From positions 2,433,501 through 2,497,500 of the forward strand of contig CP102274.1 of assembly GCA_025149285.1 (NCBI GenBank): 64,000 nucleotides of DNA, read 5' to 3'. The notes under the pieces are model-generated. The model was not told the DNA's origin, did no database searches, and saw only the letters and a list, made by a program, of their open reading frames with translations. Both the position numbers and the translations under genes were made by a program. Of this stretch, positions 7,244-16,126 are shown piece by piece; position 1 is the stretch's first letter, and each line of letters begins with the position of its first letter. The DNA comes from Hungatella hathewayi (GTDB lineage: Bacteria > Bacillota > Clostridia > Lachnospirales > Lachnospiraceae).

Positions 7244-8929
7244 ATGATACGATACTTAAAACAATATAAATTTCTGCTTTTCCTTACCGTATTATTTACT
7301 GCTATCAGTTCTCTATCCTATGTGTTTATCGCTATCTTGTTGCAACAGGTTATGGACATTGTAGATATGGGCGATATGGACGGCTTCATCAGAATATTAC
7401 TCTTTTCTTTAGCCTACTTTGCGCTTTTGGGAGTATTTATGTACCTACAATCTTTGTTCAGCAAAAAATTTGTCTGCAAGATTATGAAATCTGTCCGTTC
7501 CAAAACCTTTATGGGAATTGAGAAACACACGATTGAGGATTACTCTAAAAACAATACCGCAGATTACTTATCTGCAATTACAAATGATGTAAAAATGATT
7601 GAGGACAATTTTTTACTTCCTCTCCTGCAAGTCATTCAATACACGATTATTTTCATAGCGTCCCTTGCTGTAATGATTTACTTCGACATTATCGTTACGG
7701 TATGTGTAATTATTGCAATCTCCATTATGCTTATCGTACCCAGTCTGTTCGGAGGACTGCTCTCTAAACGGCAAGACAAATATTCTGATATGCTATCCTC
7801 TTTTACAAATCATGTAAAAGACCTGTTATCTGGCTTTGAAATTATCAAGTCGTACCGAATGAAAGAATATGTCCTTTCACGATTTGAAACAAGTAATGAG
7901 GACACGATAAAAGCAAAATATTCAGTTGACAAAGCGATTGCCGCAAATGAAGCGGTTTCTATGGTTCTTGCGCTTCTTGTTCAAGTTGTTGTTGTTTTTC
8001 TTTCGGCATATTTCATTATTATCGGGCGTATCAGCGCAGGAGCCTTATTAGGCATGGTACAGGTTAGCAGTAATCTTGCAAATCCGCTTTTAATCATTTT
8101 TAGTAATATTCCTAAAATCAAGAGTATAAAGCCGATTGCACAGAAGCTAAATGAATTCTCAGATTACAGGAAACAAGACACAGATACAAAAAAATCCCCT
8201 ACTTTCAATGAGATGATTTGTGTGGAGGATTTGCATTTTTCTTATGATAAAGAAAATGAAGTCATAAGCGGTATTTCATTATCCATTAAAAAAGGGAAAA
8301 AATATGCCTTTGTTGGTAAAAGTGGCTGCGGAAAATCTACGCTTATCAAACTGATTGCCGGATATTATTCCGATTTCAAAGGTAATGTTCTGTATGATGA
8401 AGATAATCTTTCCATTGTGGATGTTGATAAAATAACTGCCTTGTCGTCGATCATTCATCAGAATGTCTATATGTTTGATGAAAGCATTTTAGACAATATT
8501 TGCTTACACGAAGATTACAGCAAAGAAGAATTACAATCTGCACTATCTGATAGTGGCTTATTGCATTTCATTGAGCAAGTACCAAACGGACTTGAATATC
8601 ATGTTGGGGAAAACGGTAATAACCTTTCCGGCGGGCAAAAACAACGAATTGCGGTAGCAAGAGCTTTAATTCGTAAAAAGCCGCTGTTAATTTTAGACGA
8701 GGGTACATCTGCTATTGATATGCAGACTGCGTATGACATTGAAAGTAGGTTGTTGGAAATATCCGATTTAACCTTACTTACTATCACGCACAATATGAGC
8801 AAAGATATTCTTGAACTCTACGATGAGATTATCTTTATGGCAGATGGGAAAATTATTGAACATGGTACATTTGAAACACTTATTGATAAACACGCTGCAT
8901 TTTATGATTTTTATCAATTAAAAAAATAG
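7244..8929 (+). CDS. ABC exporter half-transporter (fused permease and ATPase)
   Basis: The start at 7244 follows AGGAGG and yields 561 residues; the longer frame from 7169 overlaps the preceding gene and lacks a ribosome site. About six membrane helices fill residues 10-300. The ATPase follows, with Walker A GKSGCGKST, signature LSGGQKQR, Walker B LLILDEGTSAID and the H-loop His in TITHN. The D-loop-side Glu is present, so it looks catalytic. As a single half-transporter it should act as a homodimer. The associated TetR gene suggests drug or peptide export; the substrate is unknown. Confidence 0.9.
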   Translation: MIRYLKQYKFLLFLTVLFTAISSLSYVFIAILLQQVMDIVDMGDMDGFIRILLFSLAYFALLGVFMYLQSLFSKKFVCKIMKSVRSKTFMGIEKHTIEDYSKNNTADYLSAITNDVKMIEDNFLLPLLQVIQYTIIFIASLAVMIYFDIIVTVCVIIAISIMLIVPSLFGGLLSKRQDKYSDMLSSFTNHVKDLLSGFEIIKSYRMKEYVLSRFETSNEDTIKAKYSVDKAIAANEAVSMVLALLVQVVVVFLSAYFIIIGRISAGALLGMVQVSSNLANPLLIIFSNIPKIKSIKPIAQKLNEFSDYRKQDTDTKKSPTFNEMICVEDLHFSYDKENEVISGISLSIKKGKKYAFVGKSGCGKSTLIKLIAGYYSDFKGNVLYDEDNLSIVDVDKITALSSIIHQNVYMFDESILDNICLHEDYSKEELQSALSDSGLLHFIEQVPNGLEYHVGENGNNLSGGQKQRIAVARALIRKKPLLILDEGTSAIDMQTAYDIESRLLEISDLTLLTITHNMSKDILELYDEIIFMADGKIIEHGTFETLIDKHAAFYDFYQLKK

Positions 8930-9058
8930 GTATAACAAAAAGTGTTCATCTTTTTACTTACCTTATATTGTTTGATTATAACAAATACCATTCTGCCGGG
9001 CGACGGCAAAAGAAAAAAAGCCGTCGTACAGCAGACACATTTCCACGCGCCTATGAAG

Positions 9059-9096
9059 CGGCGGCTTTGAGAAGATCAGAGCCGCCGTTTCTTTTT
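9059..9096 (+). terminator. Terminator in repeat copy B
   Basis: CGGCGGCT (9059-9066) pairs with AGCCGCCG (9080-9087), followed by a T-rich run; it serves the ABC-exporter cassette. Confidence 0.82.
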
Positions 9097-9153
9097 GCTT
9101 TTCGGACCGATGCTCATGCGATCAGGAGGGCGGTATTATAGGAGGATACCGCC

Positions 9154-9261
9154 ATGTCAATTTTCGTCATTCATAGTACCCATGAGCTGCACCAATTAAA
9201 AAAAGCCTTGCCCCTCCTCCGGGGAGGTATGACTACCTATCGGCATTATCATTCCAACTAA
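9154..9261 (+). CDS. Conserved 35-residue peptide of the sigma module (copy B)
   Basis: Same reading frame, ribosome site and length as the ORF at 5320, with a single nucleotide difference (GAT to GGT). No domain is recognised. Confidence 0.5.
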   Translation: MSIFVIHSTHELHQLKKALPLLRGGMTTYRHYHSN

Positions 9262-9288
9262 AACAGAAGAATCATAGTCATTTTTGTT

Positions 9289-9324
9289 GCGCCAGTTTCC
9301 CATTGCGGGGAGCTGGCGCTTTTT
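9289..9324 (+). terminator. Second terminator in repeat copy B
   Basis: GCGCCAG (9289-9295) pairs with CTGGCGC (9313-9319), followed by five T. Confidence 0.8.
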
Positions 9325-9426
9325 ATTGTCGATTTTTCGGGAAAGCTCCCGAAGTATGTCGATGCCGATCTCCGCCTCCTTTCGGTTCACTCGTCAATCG
9401 CCCGTGAATCGAAATGGAGGTACATA

Positions 9427-9840
9427 ATGAAGAAAGTCAATCTTAGGGACTTATATCCCGATGTTTACAAAAATGATCACTTTGTAGAAGTAACAGAAGA
9501 TGTGCTGGAGACGATCCGAGCTGCCGAGCGTGCAGAAGCTGCCCATGACCGGAGGATGTATCGCTATAAGGCGCACTACTCCCTGGACTGCGATAACGGC
9601 ATTGAAAATGCGATCCTGATGAAGCCCCAGACACCGGAAATGCTCCTGGAGGAAAAGCAGCTGCGGGAGCAGCTCTATGCCGCAGTGATGGCTCTGCCGG
9701 AGAAGCAGGCCAAGCGGATCTATGCCCGGTATTACTTGGGTATGCGTGTGGGCGAGATCGCCGCAGCGGAGGGTGTAGACCCAAGCCGTGTTCGTGACAG
9801 TATCCGGCGCGGTTTGAAGCAGCTGGCAAAGTATTTTTAG
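9427..9840 (+). CDS. Sigma-70-like factor of integrative element (copy B)
   Basis: A 137-residue paralogue of the protein at 5593 with six substitutions (for example Glu3Lys and Thr16Asn), five of them outside the helix-turn-helix core. Region 4-type DNA-binding domain at the C-terminus. The ribosome site GGAGG at 9416-9420 again abuts a hairpin. It presumably has the same element-regulatory role as copy A, and both copies appear intact. Confidence 0.8.
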   Translation: MKKVNLRDLYPDVYKNDHFVEVTEDVLETIRAAERAEAAHDRRMYRYKAHYSLDCDNGIENAILMKPQTPEMLLEEKQLREQLYAAVMALPEKQAKRIYARYYLGMRVGEIAAAEGVDPSRVRDSIRRGLKQLAKYF

Positions 9841-9854
9841 GATAGAATAACAAA

Positions 9855-9898
9855 GGGCGCAAGGTCTTAAAGTGCTTCCGGCACAGGGCCTTGCGCCC
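9855..9898 (+). terminator. Stem closing the sigma module, copy B
   Basis: A perfect 10-bp inverted repeat, GGGCGCAAGG (9855-9864) and CCTTGCGCCC (9889-9898), 24-nt loop, without a strong T run. Confidence 0.5.
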
Positions 9899-9925
9899 TA
9901 CCTATTGTAGTAGCTTTGGAGGTGC

Positions 9926-9959
9926 AAAAAAGCAGGAGACCTTTTCGGATCTCCTGCTT
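9926..9959 (-). terminator. Terminator of the minus-strand cargo operon
   Basis: AGCAGGAGA (9931-9939) and TCTCCTGCT (9950-9958) pair perfectly. On the minus strand the stem is followed by six T (9925-9930), so it ends transcription coming from 10025-16126. Confidence 0.75.
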
Positions 9960-10024
9960 AGTAGAGCTGTGAATATTTAATTGTGGTTGGGTTGCCAGTT
10001 ATACAAACTGGGGTTGTGTAAATA

Positions 10025-10438
10025 TCAAATACTTGTTATTTTTAGTGCACAATTAAGTTCTTCTGCTTTTAGCAAGGCATGATTGAAAATTGTAATAAAA
10101 TCCTCACCGTCACTTGTAACAAAATAATTTGATAAATCGGTTATATCATCGCTGATATTTGTTCCCCACGGTGGCTGGGCAGATAGATTTTTTATATTCC
10201 ATATTACTTTATTTGGAGAATATTTTGCTAATCCTTGCTTCATCTGTTCCAATTCATTGATAGCTTCAGGAATACGGGAACTATTTAATTCACCTAAATA
10301 CAATTCGTTCATAATGACTGGAAATTTAGTTCCCCATTTTTTATTTTCCAAATTATAAGCAACCGTTGAAAAAAATGAAAATAAAAAATCTTCACTTCCT
10401 ATTTGAAACCAATAATACTTCACTTTAAACCCAACCAT
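10025..10438 (-). CDS. Imm70-like immunity protein
   Basis: ATG at 10438 with GGGAG about 8 nt upstream gives 137 residues; the longer frame would need a TTG at 10453. The protein is cytoplasmic, with no signal or membrane segment. The sequence (FKVKYYWFQIG, FFSTVAYNLENKKWG, QPPWGTNI, NYFVTSDGEDF) resembles the Imm70 family of predicted polymorphic-toxin immunity proteins; this is from memory and not computed. No toxin gene is visible nearby, so it would be an orphan. It is the last gene of the minus-strand run. Confidence 0.55.
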   Translation of the reverse strand: MVGFKVKYYWFQIGSEDFLFSFFSTVAYNLENKKWGTKFPVIMNELYLGELNSSRIPEAINELEQMKQGLAKYSPNKVIWNIKNLSAQPPWGTNISDDITDLSNYFVTSDGEDFITIFNHALLKAEELNCALKITSI

Positions 10439-10497
10439 AACACTTTCTCCCAATACATCTGTGACATTTCAATTACACAACTTCTAATTTTTGTTTT

Positions 10498-11043
10498 TTA
10501 CTTAACTTTAGTGTAGCTCTCCATACTAAAAGTTTCTAAATCAAACACTACCGCAGCAACACTGTCCTCATTTTCTTCAATAAGCCATAAGCGAGTCCAT
10601 AAGGTTTGGTCGTTCATATTGGTAGCAGTTTTATCCTCACCATCGGTAATGATTTTTTCGGGATCTAATTTTGTTACAAAAATGTTTTCAGGTTTAAGAC
10701 CTGGCAGGCTGCTCTTAAGTTCCTCCTCTGTTAGTCCTGCTATATCCATTGCTTCAGCACCTTTATAATACTCAACATCTCCGTACCAGTAGTTATCGTT
10801 AACATTCTCGATGGATTTTAACCACATAAACTTATCGTCAACGAATTTATAACCAGCACCAGAGCCGGTATCTATTTCCCATGTTCCTTGTATCAGTGCA
10901 TTATCATCGTTATTATCTTTGCTGTCAGTAGTACCGGCGCAAGCGGTAAGCCCCAATAGTGTAAAACAGATAATCAGAATAGCTGCTGCAATTCTAAAAA
11001 AACCATTTTTGCGGTATTTAATCATATTCATATCATAGTTCAT
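10498..11043 (-). CDS. Lipoprotein, unknown function
   Basis: A 181-residue product with a basic N-terminus, a hydrophobic segment at about residues 16-33 and a lipobox LTAC with Cys near residue 35, then an acidic linker and a soluble domain rich in charged residues. It is anchored outside the membrane. A GGGGG stretch precedes the ATG. It lies in the same orientation as its neighbours and is probably cotranscribed. No family is recognised. Confidence 0.6.
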   Translation of the reverse strand: MNYDMNMIKYRKNGFFRIAAAILIICFTLLGLTACAGTTDSKDNNDDNALIQGTWEIDTGSGAGYKFVDDKFMWLKSIENVNDNYWYGDVEYYKGAEAMDIAGLTEEELKSSLPGLKPENIFVTKLDPEKIITDGEDKTATNMNDQTLWTRLWLIEENEDSVAAVVFDLETFSMESYTKVK

Positions 11044-11112
11044 AGGTAACCCCCAAGTTAAATTCTCTTTATTTTTGTAAGCCTTTCTCCATTGAAAAAT
11101 GAAGAAAATATT

Positions 11113-12318
11113 TTATTCCCGTTCCCGTCTACTCCGTTTTTTCTTTCGGGAATCTGGCGGCGGAGAGAAGGCCTGAATGTAATCCTGCCGGATCAGCGTC
11201 ACATCCTGAGAAAGAAAAGCAGCGACACGGTCCTGTTCGGAAGTTTGCTCTGGGAAAAAAGACGCAAATTTCTGTGCCAGCTGTTCTTCTTTTTCATACA
11301 GTTTAAGTGTGCCTTCGTATCCAATCAATTCTTTCAGCACAGCAGTAAACTCCGTGTACCGGTCCCCTCGAATATCCAGATCGACCTTTGCTTTGGCAGT
11401 CATGCCGTTCAGGTAAAGTACCTTCAGGGAAGTATGGTTCCTGAACCGATTCATTGTGAACCATAAAGCCAGCTTTTTTGAGAGTAGCTTACCGCCAATC
11501 AGCATCCAGTTCTGGCTTTGGTATATTTCCAGATACTTTTTCATGCCCTCATCTTCAAACTCTATTGGTTCAAAATGTTCTCCATCCAGCAGCTGTTCCA
11601 GCTGATTTTTGCTGAGAATCTGATTCAGTACCGGTATGTTCCGGTAAGGCGCGCAGATATAGCGTCTCATTTTCTGAAACAGCGCCACAACCAGAACTGC
11701 TGTACCAAGTAAAAACAGGAAAAGCTCTCCGTCCATTTCGATTTTTCCAGTTGCCGTTACCCAGATGCCACGCAGAACCAGCACGACGCCAAAGCCCCAC
11801 AGCCCGAAAATCAGCAGCTTTTTCAGCGGATGAAAATGAATCCATTCAATGATCTGTACCTGTTGTTTGCCGCTCATAGGTTCATCACGCAAAAGTCGGC
11901 GGGCGATCCACTGATTCAACAGTTGTGGAGTCCATGCAACTCCAAATAGAAAAACTGCAATACCGGCATAAAGGGCAATCCCGATCCAACCAATATCCAG
12001 ATAAGACTCCAAAAGCAGTAAAAGGATAATTGGCAAAATCATGGTGAGAAAAAGTGGTAAAAATGATTTTTTGCGTCCCTTCTGGAGATTTAGGTCATTG
12101 AAAGCAGAAGTAATACACAGGGCAAAAATCATCACAGCCGATATCCCGCCAGACACCCAGTTTTTAAGGTCACCGAAACGCATCACATGCTCGGCTTTGT
12201 GCATATTCGGAAATTTCCCGGTAATACCCGCATAGAGACAAAATCCCAAATAAGCCAGAGCCAAAAGTGCCCCTACCAGCTTCAAAATTGTTTTTCCTGA
12301 AAGTTTTTGTTTCTCCAT
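11113..12318 (-). CDS. Multi-pass membrane protein, unknown function
   Basis: The 401-residue protein has hydrophobic segments at about residues 12-30, 57-72, 87-104, 110-128, 168-188 and 196-213. A long cytoplasmic C-terminal half follows, ending in a very basic tail (RKKKRSRRERE). No catalytic motif is seen. It is one of several envelope proteins in the minus-strand run; function unknown. Confidence 0.65.
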   Translation of the reverse strand: MEKQKLSGKTILKLVGALLALAYLGFCLYAGITGKFPNMHKAEHVMRFGDLKNWVSGGISAVMIFALCITSAFNDLNLQKGRKKSFLPLFLTMILPIILLLLLESYLDIGWIGIALYAGIAVFLFGVAWTPQLLNQWIARRLLRDEPMSGKQQVQIIEWIHFHPLKKLLIFGLWGFGVVLVLRGIWVTATGKIEMDGELFLFLLGTAVLVVALFQKMRRYICAPYRNIPVLNQILSKNQLEQLLDGEHFEPIEFEDEGMKKYLEIYQSQNWMLIGGKLLSKKLALWFTMNRFRNHTSLKVLYLNGMTAKAKVDLDIRGDRYTEFTAVLKELIGYEGTLKLYEKEEQLAQKFASFFPEQTSEQDRVAAFLSQDVTLIRQDYIQAFSPPPDSRKKKRSRRERE

Positions 12319-12358
12319 CTTCGTCGTTTTCCTATAAAATCACTGTTCCTGTGTCAAT

Positions 12359-12946
12359 TTATCCTTCTGTATCCAAAACAAAGCTATCTACCATGTCTCT
12401 GGCGGCCTGTTCGGTGGTTTCTGATCCGCTGAAATTTGTAAGCTGGATCAGGCAGAACCCGTAATCCTTTACAATATAGTATTGCGTGGTGACAATATCG
12501 CCCTCGTCGATAGTAAAGATATACAGTAGATCTCCCTGCTCGGTATAGGTTCCATCCCCGTTCAGTTGTGCTTCAATACCATCCAGCTGCATCAAAATCT
12601 GTTGGACGATCGCATCCCGGAACTGCTCATGCTCCTCCAGACTATATTTGTTCTTTCCTACATGGATGGATATGTTGTCCGGCTTTTCATCATTTTCGTG
12701 ACCTTCCTCTATGTAGAAAATCTGCGAATCAGTAGAATGCTTCTCAGATTTCTCCCATCCCTCCGGGACGGTATAAGTTCCGGGAATCGCGTGATCTTCA
12801 GATGATATTTCGGTTTCGGAAGAAGAAGGTTCCTGCTGATCCGTCACAGATTCATCAGAGGGAGATTGTGGCGATGAAGTCCCATTTTTACCGCATCCAG
12901 CAAGGAGCAGCACCATAGCTAATAACACAATTAAGATTTTTTTCAT
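12359..12946 (-). CDS. Lipoprotein, unknown function
   Basis: A 195-residue lipoprotein with a classic signal and lipobox LLAGC (Cys at 18). An acidic Ser/Glu-rich linker runs from about residue 24 to 52, then comes a soluble domain with the layout of PsbP-like or DUF lipoproteins (conserved Trp in PEGWEKSEK). GAGAGGAA precedes the ATG. It sits 30 nt after the PH-like gene in the direction of transcription. Function not recognised. Confidence 0.65.
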   Translation of the reverse strand: MKKILIVLLAMVLLLAGCGKNGTSSPQSPSDESVTDQQEPSSSETEISSEDHAIPGTYTVPEGWEKSEKHSTDSQIFYIEEGHENDEKPDNISIHVGKNKYSLEEHEQFRDAIVQQILMQLDGIEAQLNGDGTYTEQGDLLYIFTIDEGDIVTTQYYIVKDYGFCLIQLTNFSGSETTEQAARDMVDSFVLDTEG

Positions 12947-12976
12947 GCTCTGATTCCTCTCGCTTTATAATACGGG

Positions 12977-13435
12977 TTATCCGAGTTTGGAAACAATCTG
13001 GCAGAACATCTCAACATTTTCTTTCTGCCCCTGAATATCAGAGCCAATCGCATTGTTCATCAAAGAAATTTTCATTTTTTCTTTTCCGAAATGCAGCATT
13101 ACGACTTTTCTTCCGGGCAGCAGCCCACCCTTGACTTCTGCCTTTGTTATGCTGCTTAGGGGCAGAGAAAGCCGGTTTTCAATTTTGGAGACATTGACGG
13201 AATTTACAATGACCATATTCAGGTGTTGCTCGGTAACTCCCAGATAGCAGTAAGCATTGCTCAGTGCGCCCAATGCAGCGGCAGCGCCCCCCGTCAGTGT
13301 AGAAAGTCCTCCAATCAGTGCATAGGTATCAGCCCCGGCCATGATGACCGCCCATAACTTGCACTGGTAGGCTTCGTTTTCGTTCAAAATGGCTTCCAGC
13401 ATTTCATTTTTATCTTTTTCATTCATTGTAAGCAT
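12977..13435 (-). CDS. PH-like domain protein
   Basis: A 152-residue protein starting at 13435, with AGGAGG at 7-nt spacing. After an N-terminal helix and a Gly/Ala-rich stretch (about residues 30-60), residues 65-150 show the beta-strand pattern of a bacterial PH-like domain (YLGVTEQHLNMVIV ... ISKIEN-like strand ... MLHFGKEKMKISL, then a terminal helix). Such domains typically bind membranes or proteins. Member of the minus-strand envelope operon. Confidence 0.6.
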   Translation of the reverse strand: MLTMNEKDKNEMLEAILNENEAYQCKLWAVIMAGADTYALIGGLSTLTGGAAAALGALSNAYCYLGVTEQHLNMVIVNSVNVSKIENRLSLPLSSITKAEVKGGLLPGRKVVMLHFGKEKMKISLMNNAIGSDIQGQKENVEMFCQIVSKLG

Positions 13436-13467
13436 AATTGTTCCTCCTAATTATTGTTTTAAGTTGA

Positions 13468-13508
13468 GAACGCCGGATGCAATCCTTTGATAGATGCACC
13501 CGGCGTTC
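13468..13508 (-). terminator. Hairpin between the 13516 and 13435 genes
   Basis: GAACGCCGG (13468-13476) pairs with CCGGCGTTC (13500-13508). The T tract on the minus strand is poor, so partial termination or RNA processing is likelier than a full stop. Confidence 0.5.
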
Positions 13509-13515
13509 AAAAGCA

Positions 13516-14628
13516 TTAGTCTGCTTTCAAATTTTTGTCCAGGATCACCAGTTCGCCGTTGCGTTCAATGATACCAGGCTGAACCACGACGATTTTCAGA
13601 CCTTCCTGCAATTCCAGATACTGTGAAGCATAACCCCAAACCTTGACCTGATCGCCTTCCTCAAGCTCAATGGCAGTGCTTACAGTACCATCTTCATTCA
13701 AAATCTGGTTAGCAATACAGTAGAGCTGGCCGGTTGTATCCTCTGCGATGTAGAGAGACACATCCGAAGCGAGCGGCGTTCCGGCAATAGATTTATATTC
13801 ACCGACTTCTTCGCCCCAAATAGTACCTTCACTGTAAAATCCAACGACCATATTTTCTTCATATCCCTCGATGATCGCATTGAAATCCTGAGCATACGGC
13901 TCCATCTCGGCTTTTGTAGTATCCTTGTAAGCGGCAATCTTTTCATTAGATGCCTGTTCTTTTACCTCTTGCGGCTGATAATCCTTGTATTCAAAAACAT
14001 TGTCCGAAGCAAGCGTGATTGCTGTGTAGTCATCATCCAGAATGACTTTATAAACAGCAATTTCATCATCATCAACAGTACGATTGATGTCGATATTTCC
14101 TGCGGAATTCAGTTTATATCCGTCTACACCTTCCAGCGCCTTTTGTAAAGCTGCGTTGGACATCGCACAGTTGATCCCATTGAGCGTTACAAAGAAATCA
14201 GGATTTGGTTGATCCTTATCGGCAGAGTATTCCAGTTCTACCACCGTTCCGCCCTCAGCAGGCTTGCATGGCTCTGTCCCGGCATTTACGATTGCAACAT
14301 CTATTTCCTGATCGTCTTTGGAAAGTTCCCCATAAATACGCTCGCCGGGTTGCAGAGAAACCTCTGCTGCATCATATTCTTCCGTTTCCAAACTCCAGCC
14401 GGCTTGTATCAGCTGGGAAGTTTCCAAAGGAAGTGTGTAGTAAGTGCCATCCAGTACGAACTCAGGTGTCCCGTCATTTTTCAGCTGAGACAGAATGGCC
14501 TCATCCGTACAGCCTTTATCGCTGCCCGCAGCTGCCGGAGCTGATGTCTGAGGTTTTGAGCCGCATCCGGCCAGCATACTGCATACCAGCACACATCCTG
14601 TCAGTAAAGCAATCCATTGTTTTTTCAT
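13516..14628 (-). CDS. Large lipoprotein, unknown function
   Basis: The longer reading frame reaches 14760, but the ATG at 14628 has AAAGGA upstream and begins a signal peptide (MKKQWIALLTGCVL) with lipobox LAGC at about residues 19-22, so 370 residues are annotated. The mature part is acidic, with alternating strands. The last third contains a segment (VWGYASQYLELQEGLKIV) like the short OB-type strands of other Firmicute lipoproteins. The function is not recognised. Surrounded by other envelope genes in the same orientation. Confidence 0.65.
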   Translation of the reverse strand: MKKQWIALLTGCVLVCSMLAGCGSKPQTSAPAAAGSDKGCTDEAILSQLKNDGTPEFVLDGTYYTLPLETSQLIQAGWSLETEEYDAAEVSLQPGERIYGELSKDDQEIDVAIVNAGTEPCKPAEGGTVVELEYSADKDQPNPDFFVTLNGINCAMSNAALQKALEGVDGYKLNSAGNIDINRTVDDDEIAVYKVILDDDYTAITLASDNVFEYKDYQPQEVKEQASNEKIAAYKDTTKAEMEPYAQDFNAIIEGYEENMVVGFYSEGTIWGEEVGEYKSIAGTPLASDVSLYIAEDTTGQLYCIANQILNEDGTVSTAIELEEGDQVKVWGYASQYLELQEGLKIVVVQPGIIERNGELVILDKNLKAD

Positions 14629-14702
14629 AAGCGTAAATCCTTTCTGCGATTCTATCAAATTTGTTTTATGTATGAACAACTCATATCCTATATAAAGGTC
14701 GA

Positions 14703-15290
14703 TTATGCCCCTATCAGCGTCATGACCACATAGAGTACGATAAGCAGGAGCACAAGACACATTGCACAGAAAACGGCAATCGTCGTTTTGACCCTGTGCC
14801 GCTCCTTTAATGTCAGAACCATCATTGCAAGTACATCAAAGGAAAAGAAGAACTGGCAGATTCCAGCTAAAACCGCCAACCATTTCGGATGTATGCCGTC
14901 TTTGCATGACTTTATCAGATAAGCGATAGCATAGGGAGCTGCCCCTAATAGAATCCCGTATCCCAAAATCAAAAAAACAATGGTTACCAGTCCGAACAAC
15001 GCCATCAGCGGCAATGGGAAGAATGCCATCAGCGTTACATATACAGTGATGCTCCCTCCGATCAGGTAGAACGGGATTAGTCCATACTTGATAATCAAAG
15101 TGCAGTTCAGCAATGTTTTTCTCGACCACTTTCTTCCTACGGTCAGCACAACAATCAAATTGACGATCCCCATAATAAAGGGCAGAAGGATCGATACTAT
15201 CTGCAATGTGATTGCATTGCCAAAATGAACTGCCAAAAGAAAGAATGTATAAGACACAATTACATAGAGTACCGGGAGGATATAAGTCAT
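14703..15290 (-). CDS. Five-helix membrane protein, unknown function
   Basis: The 195-residue protein is almost entirely hydrophobic, with membrane segments at about residues 3-22, 28-50, 66-88, 93-122 and 165-193. Its start overlaps the stop of the upstream gene by 4 bp, so the pair is translationally coupled and may form a complex. No catalytic residues or family are recognised. Confidence 0.62.
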   Translation of the reverse strand: MTYILPVLYVIVSYTFFLLAVHFGNAITLQIVSILLPFIMGIVNLIVVLTVGRKWSRKTLLNCTLIIKYGLIPFYLIGGSITVYVTLMAFFPLPLMALFGLVTIVFLILGYGILLGAAPYAIAYLIKSCKDGIHPKWLAVLAGICQFFFSFDVLAMMVLTLKERHRVKTTIAVFCAMCLVLLLIVLYVVMTLIGA

Positions 15291-16126
15291 TTAGCAGCCT
15301 CCTTTCTGCGCCGGATCAACCAGAGAATCAGCCAGATCAAGCAGACTGGGAACGAGAACAAGCCCAAAATAAAAACTCCGGCTCCAAACGATCCAAGGAT
15401 TGAGTCCCCGGTGGCGATATTGCTGATGATTCCGAACAGTGCCAGACCAACGCTGAAAGAGAGCCAGCAAAAGAAAGCATATTTACTCTCTTTGGCGCTT
15501 GCGGGTATTCTTGATTCTCCCTTTTTATTTTCAAGCTGGGTTTTTAGCTGTTCGCTTAGAAGTCGTTCCTGCTTCTCTAATTCAGTGTCTCCGATCGCCC
15601 TTGCGTAATCTTCACGAAGTAGGTGATACCCCAGTTTATCCTGCGTATTTTTTGCTCGATGCAAAAACTGCTCCAAAGTTTCTTCCGCTTCTGTCCAGCG
15701 CTGTTGTTCCAGCAGAGCGGAGAACCAGTTCGCTGTAATGATGTTTTTGGAATGCTTGCTGAGTGCCCAAGGACGCCAGCGATCCAATCCCTGTTTCAAA
15801 TTCTCAAGATTATGGTCGCTTTGATACGCCACCACATAGGGGTTAAGTTTCTTTGCCAGCCAGTGTTCATATTTGCAATATGCGAAAAAGCATAGAGCAA
15901 GCAGCGCAAGAAACACTACAACAGCAATCCACATAGTCTCGTAAGAAAAAAAGTGATCATATATCAGGCACGCAGCTCCGGAGAGAGCCGCAATGCTGAA
16001 AATTGGCCATGGATTTCTCATAATAGCAATATCTCCAATCATCTGTTTGAATAAAGATTCCGATATGGTCAAATTGTCATATCTATATGCAAACATTATA
16101 GCATTTGCATCATCTTTCGTCATCAT
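15287..16126 (-). CDS. Membrane protein with central cytoplasmic domain
   Basis: A 279-residue protein with two membrane segments at about residues 40-58 and 63-82. A helical, charged middle domain (about 85-205) follows, with repeated Trp/Glu-rich helices that look TPR-like (WFSALLEQQRWTEAEETLEQFL). Two more membrane segments and a basic C-terminus end it. First gene of the minus-strand run; overlaps the next gene by 4 bp. Function unknown. Confidence 0.62.
   Translation of the reverse strand: MMTKDDANAIMFAYRYDNLTISESLFKQMIGDIAIMRNPWPIFSIAALSGAACLIYDHFFSYETMWIAVVVFLALLALCFFAYCKYEHWLAKKLNPYVVAYQSDHNLENLKQGLDRWRPWALSKHSKNIITANWFSALLEQQRWTEAEETLEQFLHRAKNTQDKLGYHLLREDYARAIGDTELEKQERLLSEQLKTQLENKKGESRIPASAKESKYAFFCWLSFSVGLALFGIISNIATGDSILGSFGAGVFILGLFSFPVCLIWLILWLIRRRKEAAK

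Larger units (their letters stand above)
8992..9905 (+). repeat. Direct repeat copy B, sigma-factor module
   Basis: Second copy of 5159-6070, same orientation and same internal order: inverted repeat, terminator at 9059-9096, peptide ORF, terminator at 9289-9324, hairpin over the ribosome site, sigma-like gene, closing stem. The 3.8-kb distance between copies equals the repeat plus the TetR/ABC cassette. Confidence 0.93.

Noticed and set aside
13516..14760. Longer lipoprotein frame starting at 14760
   Set aside because: The extra 44 residues precede a proper signal peptide and ribosome site at 14628.
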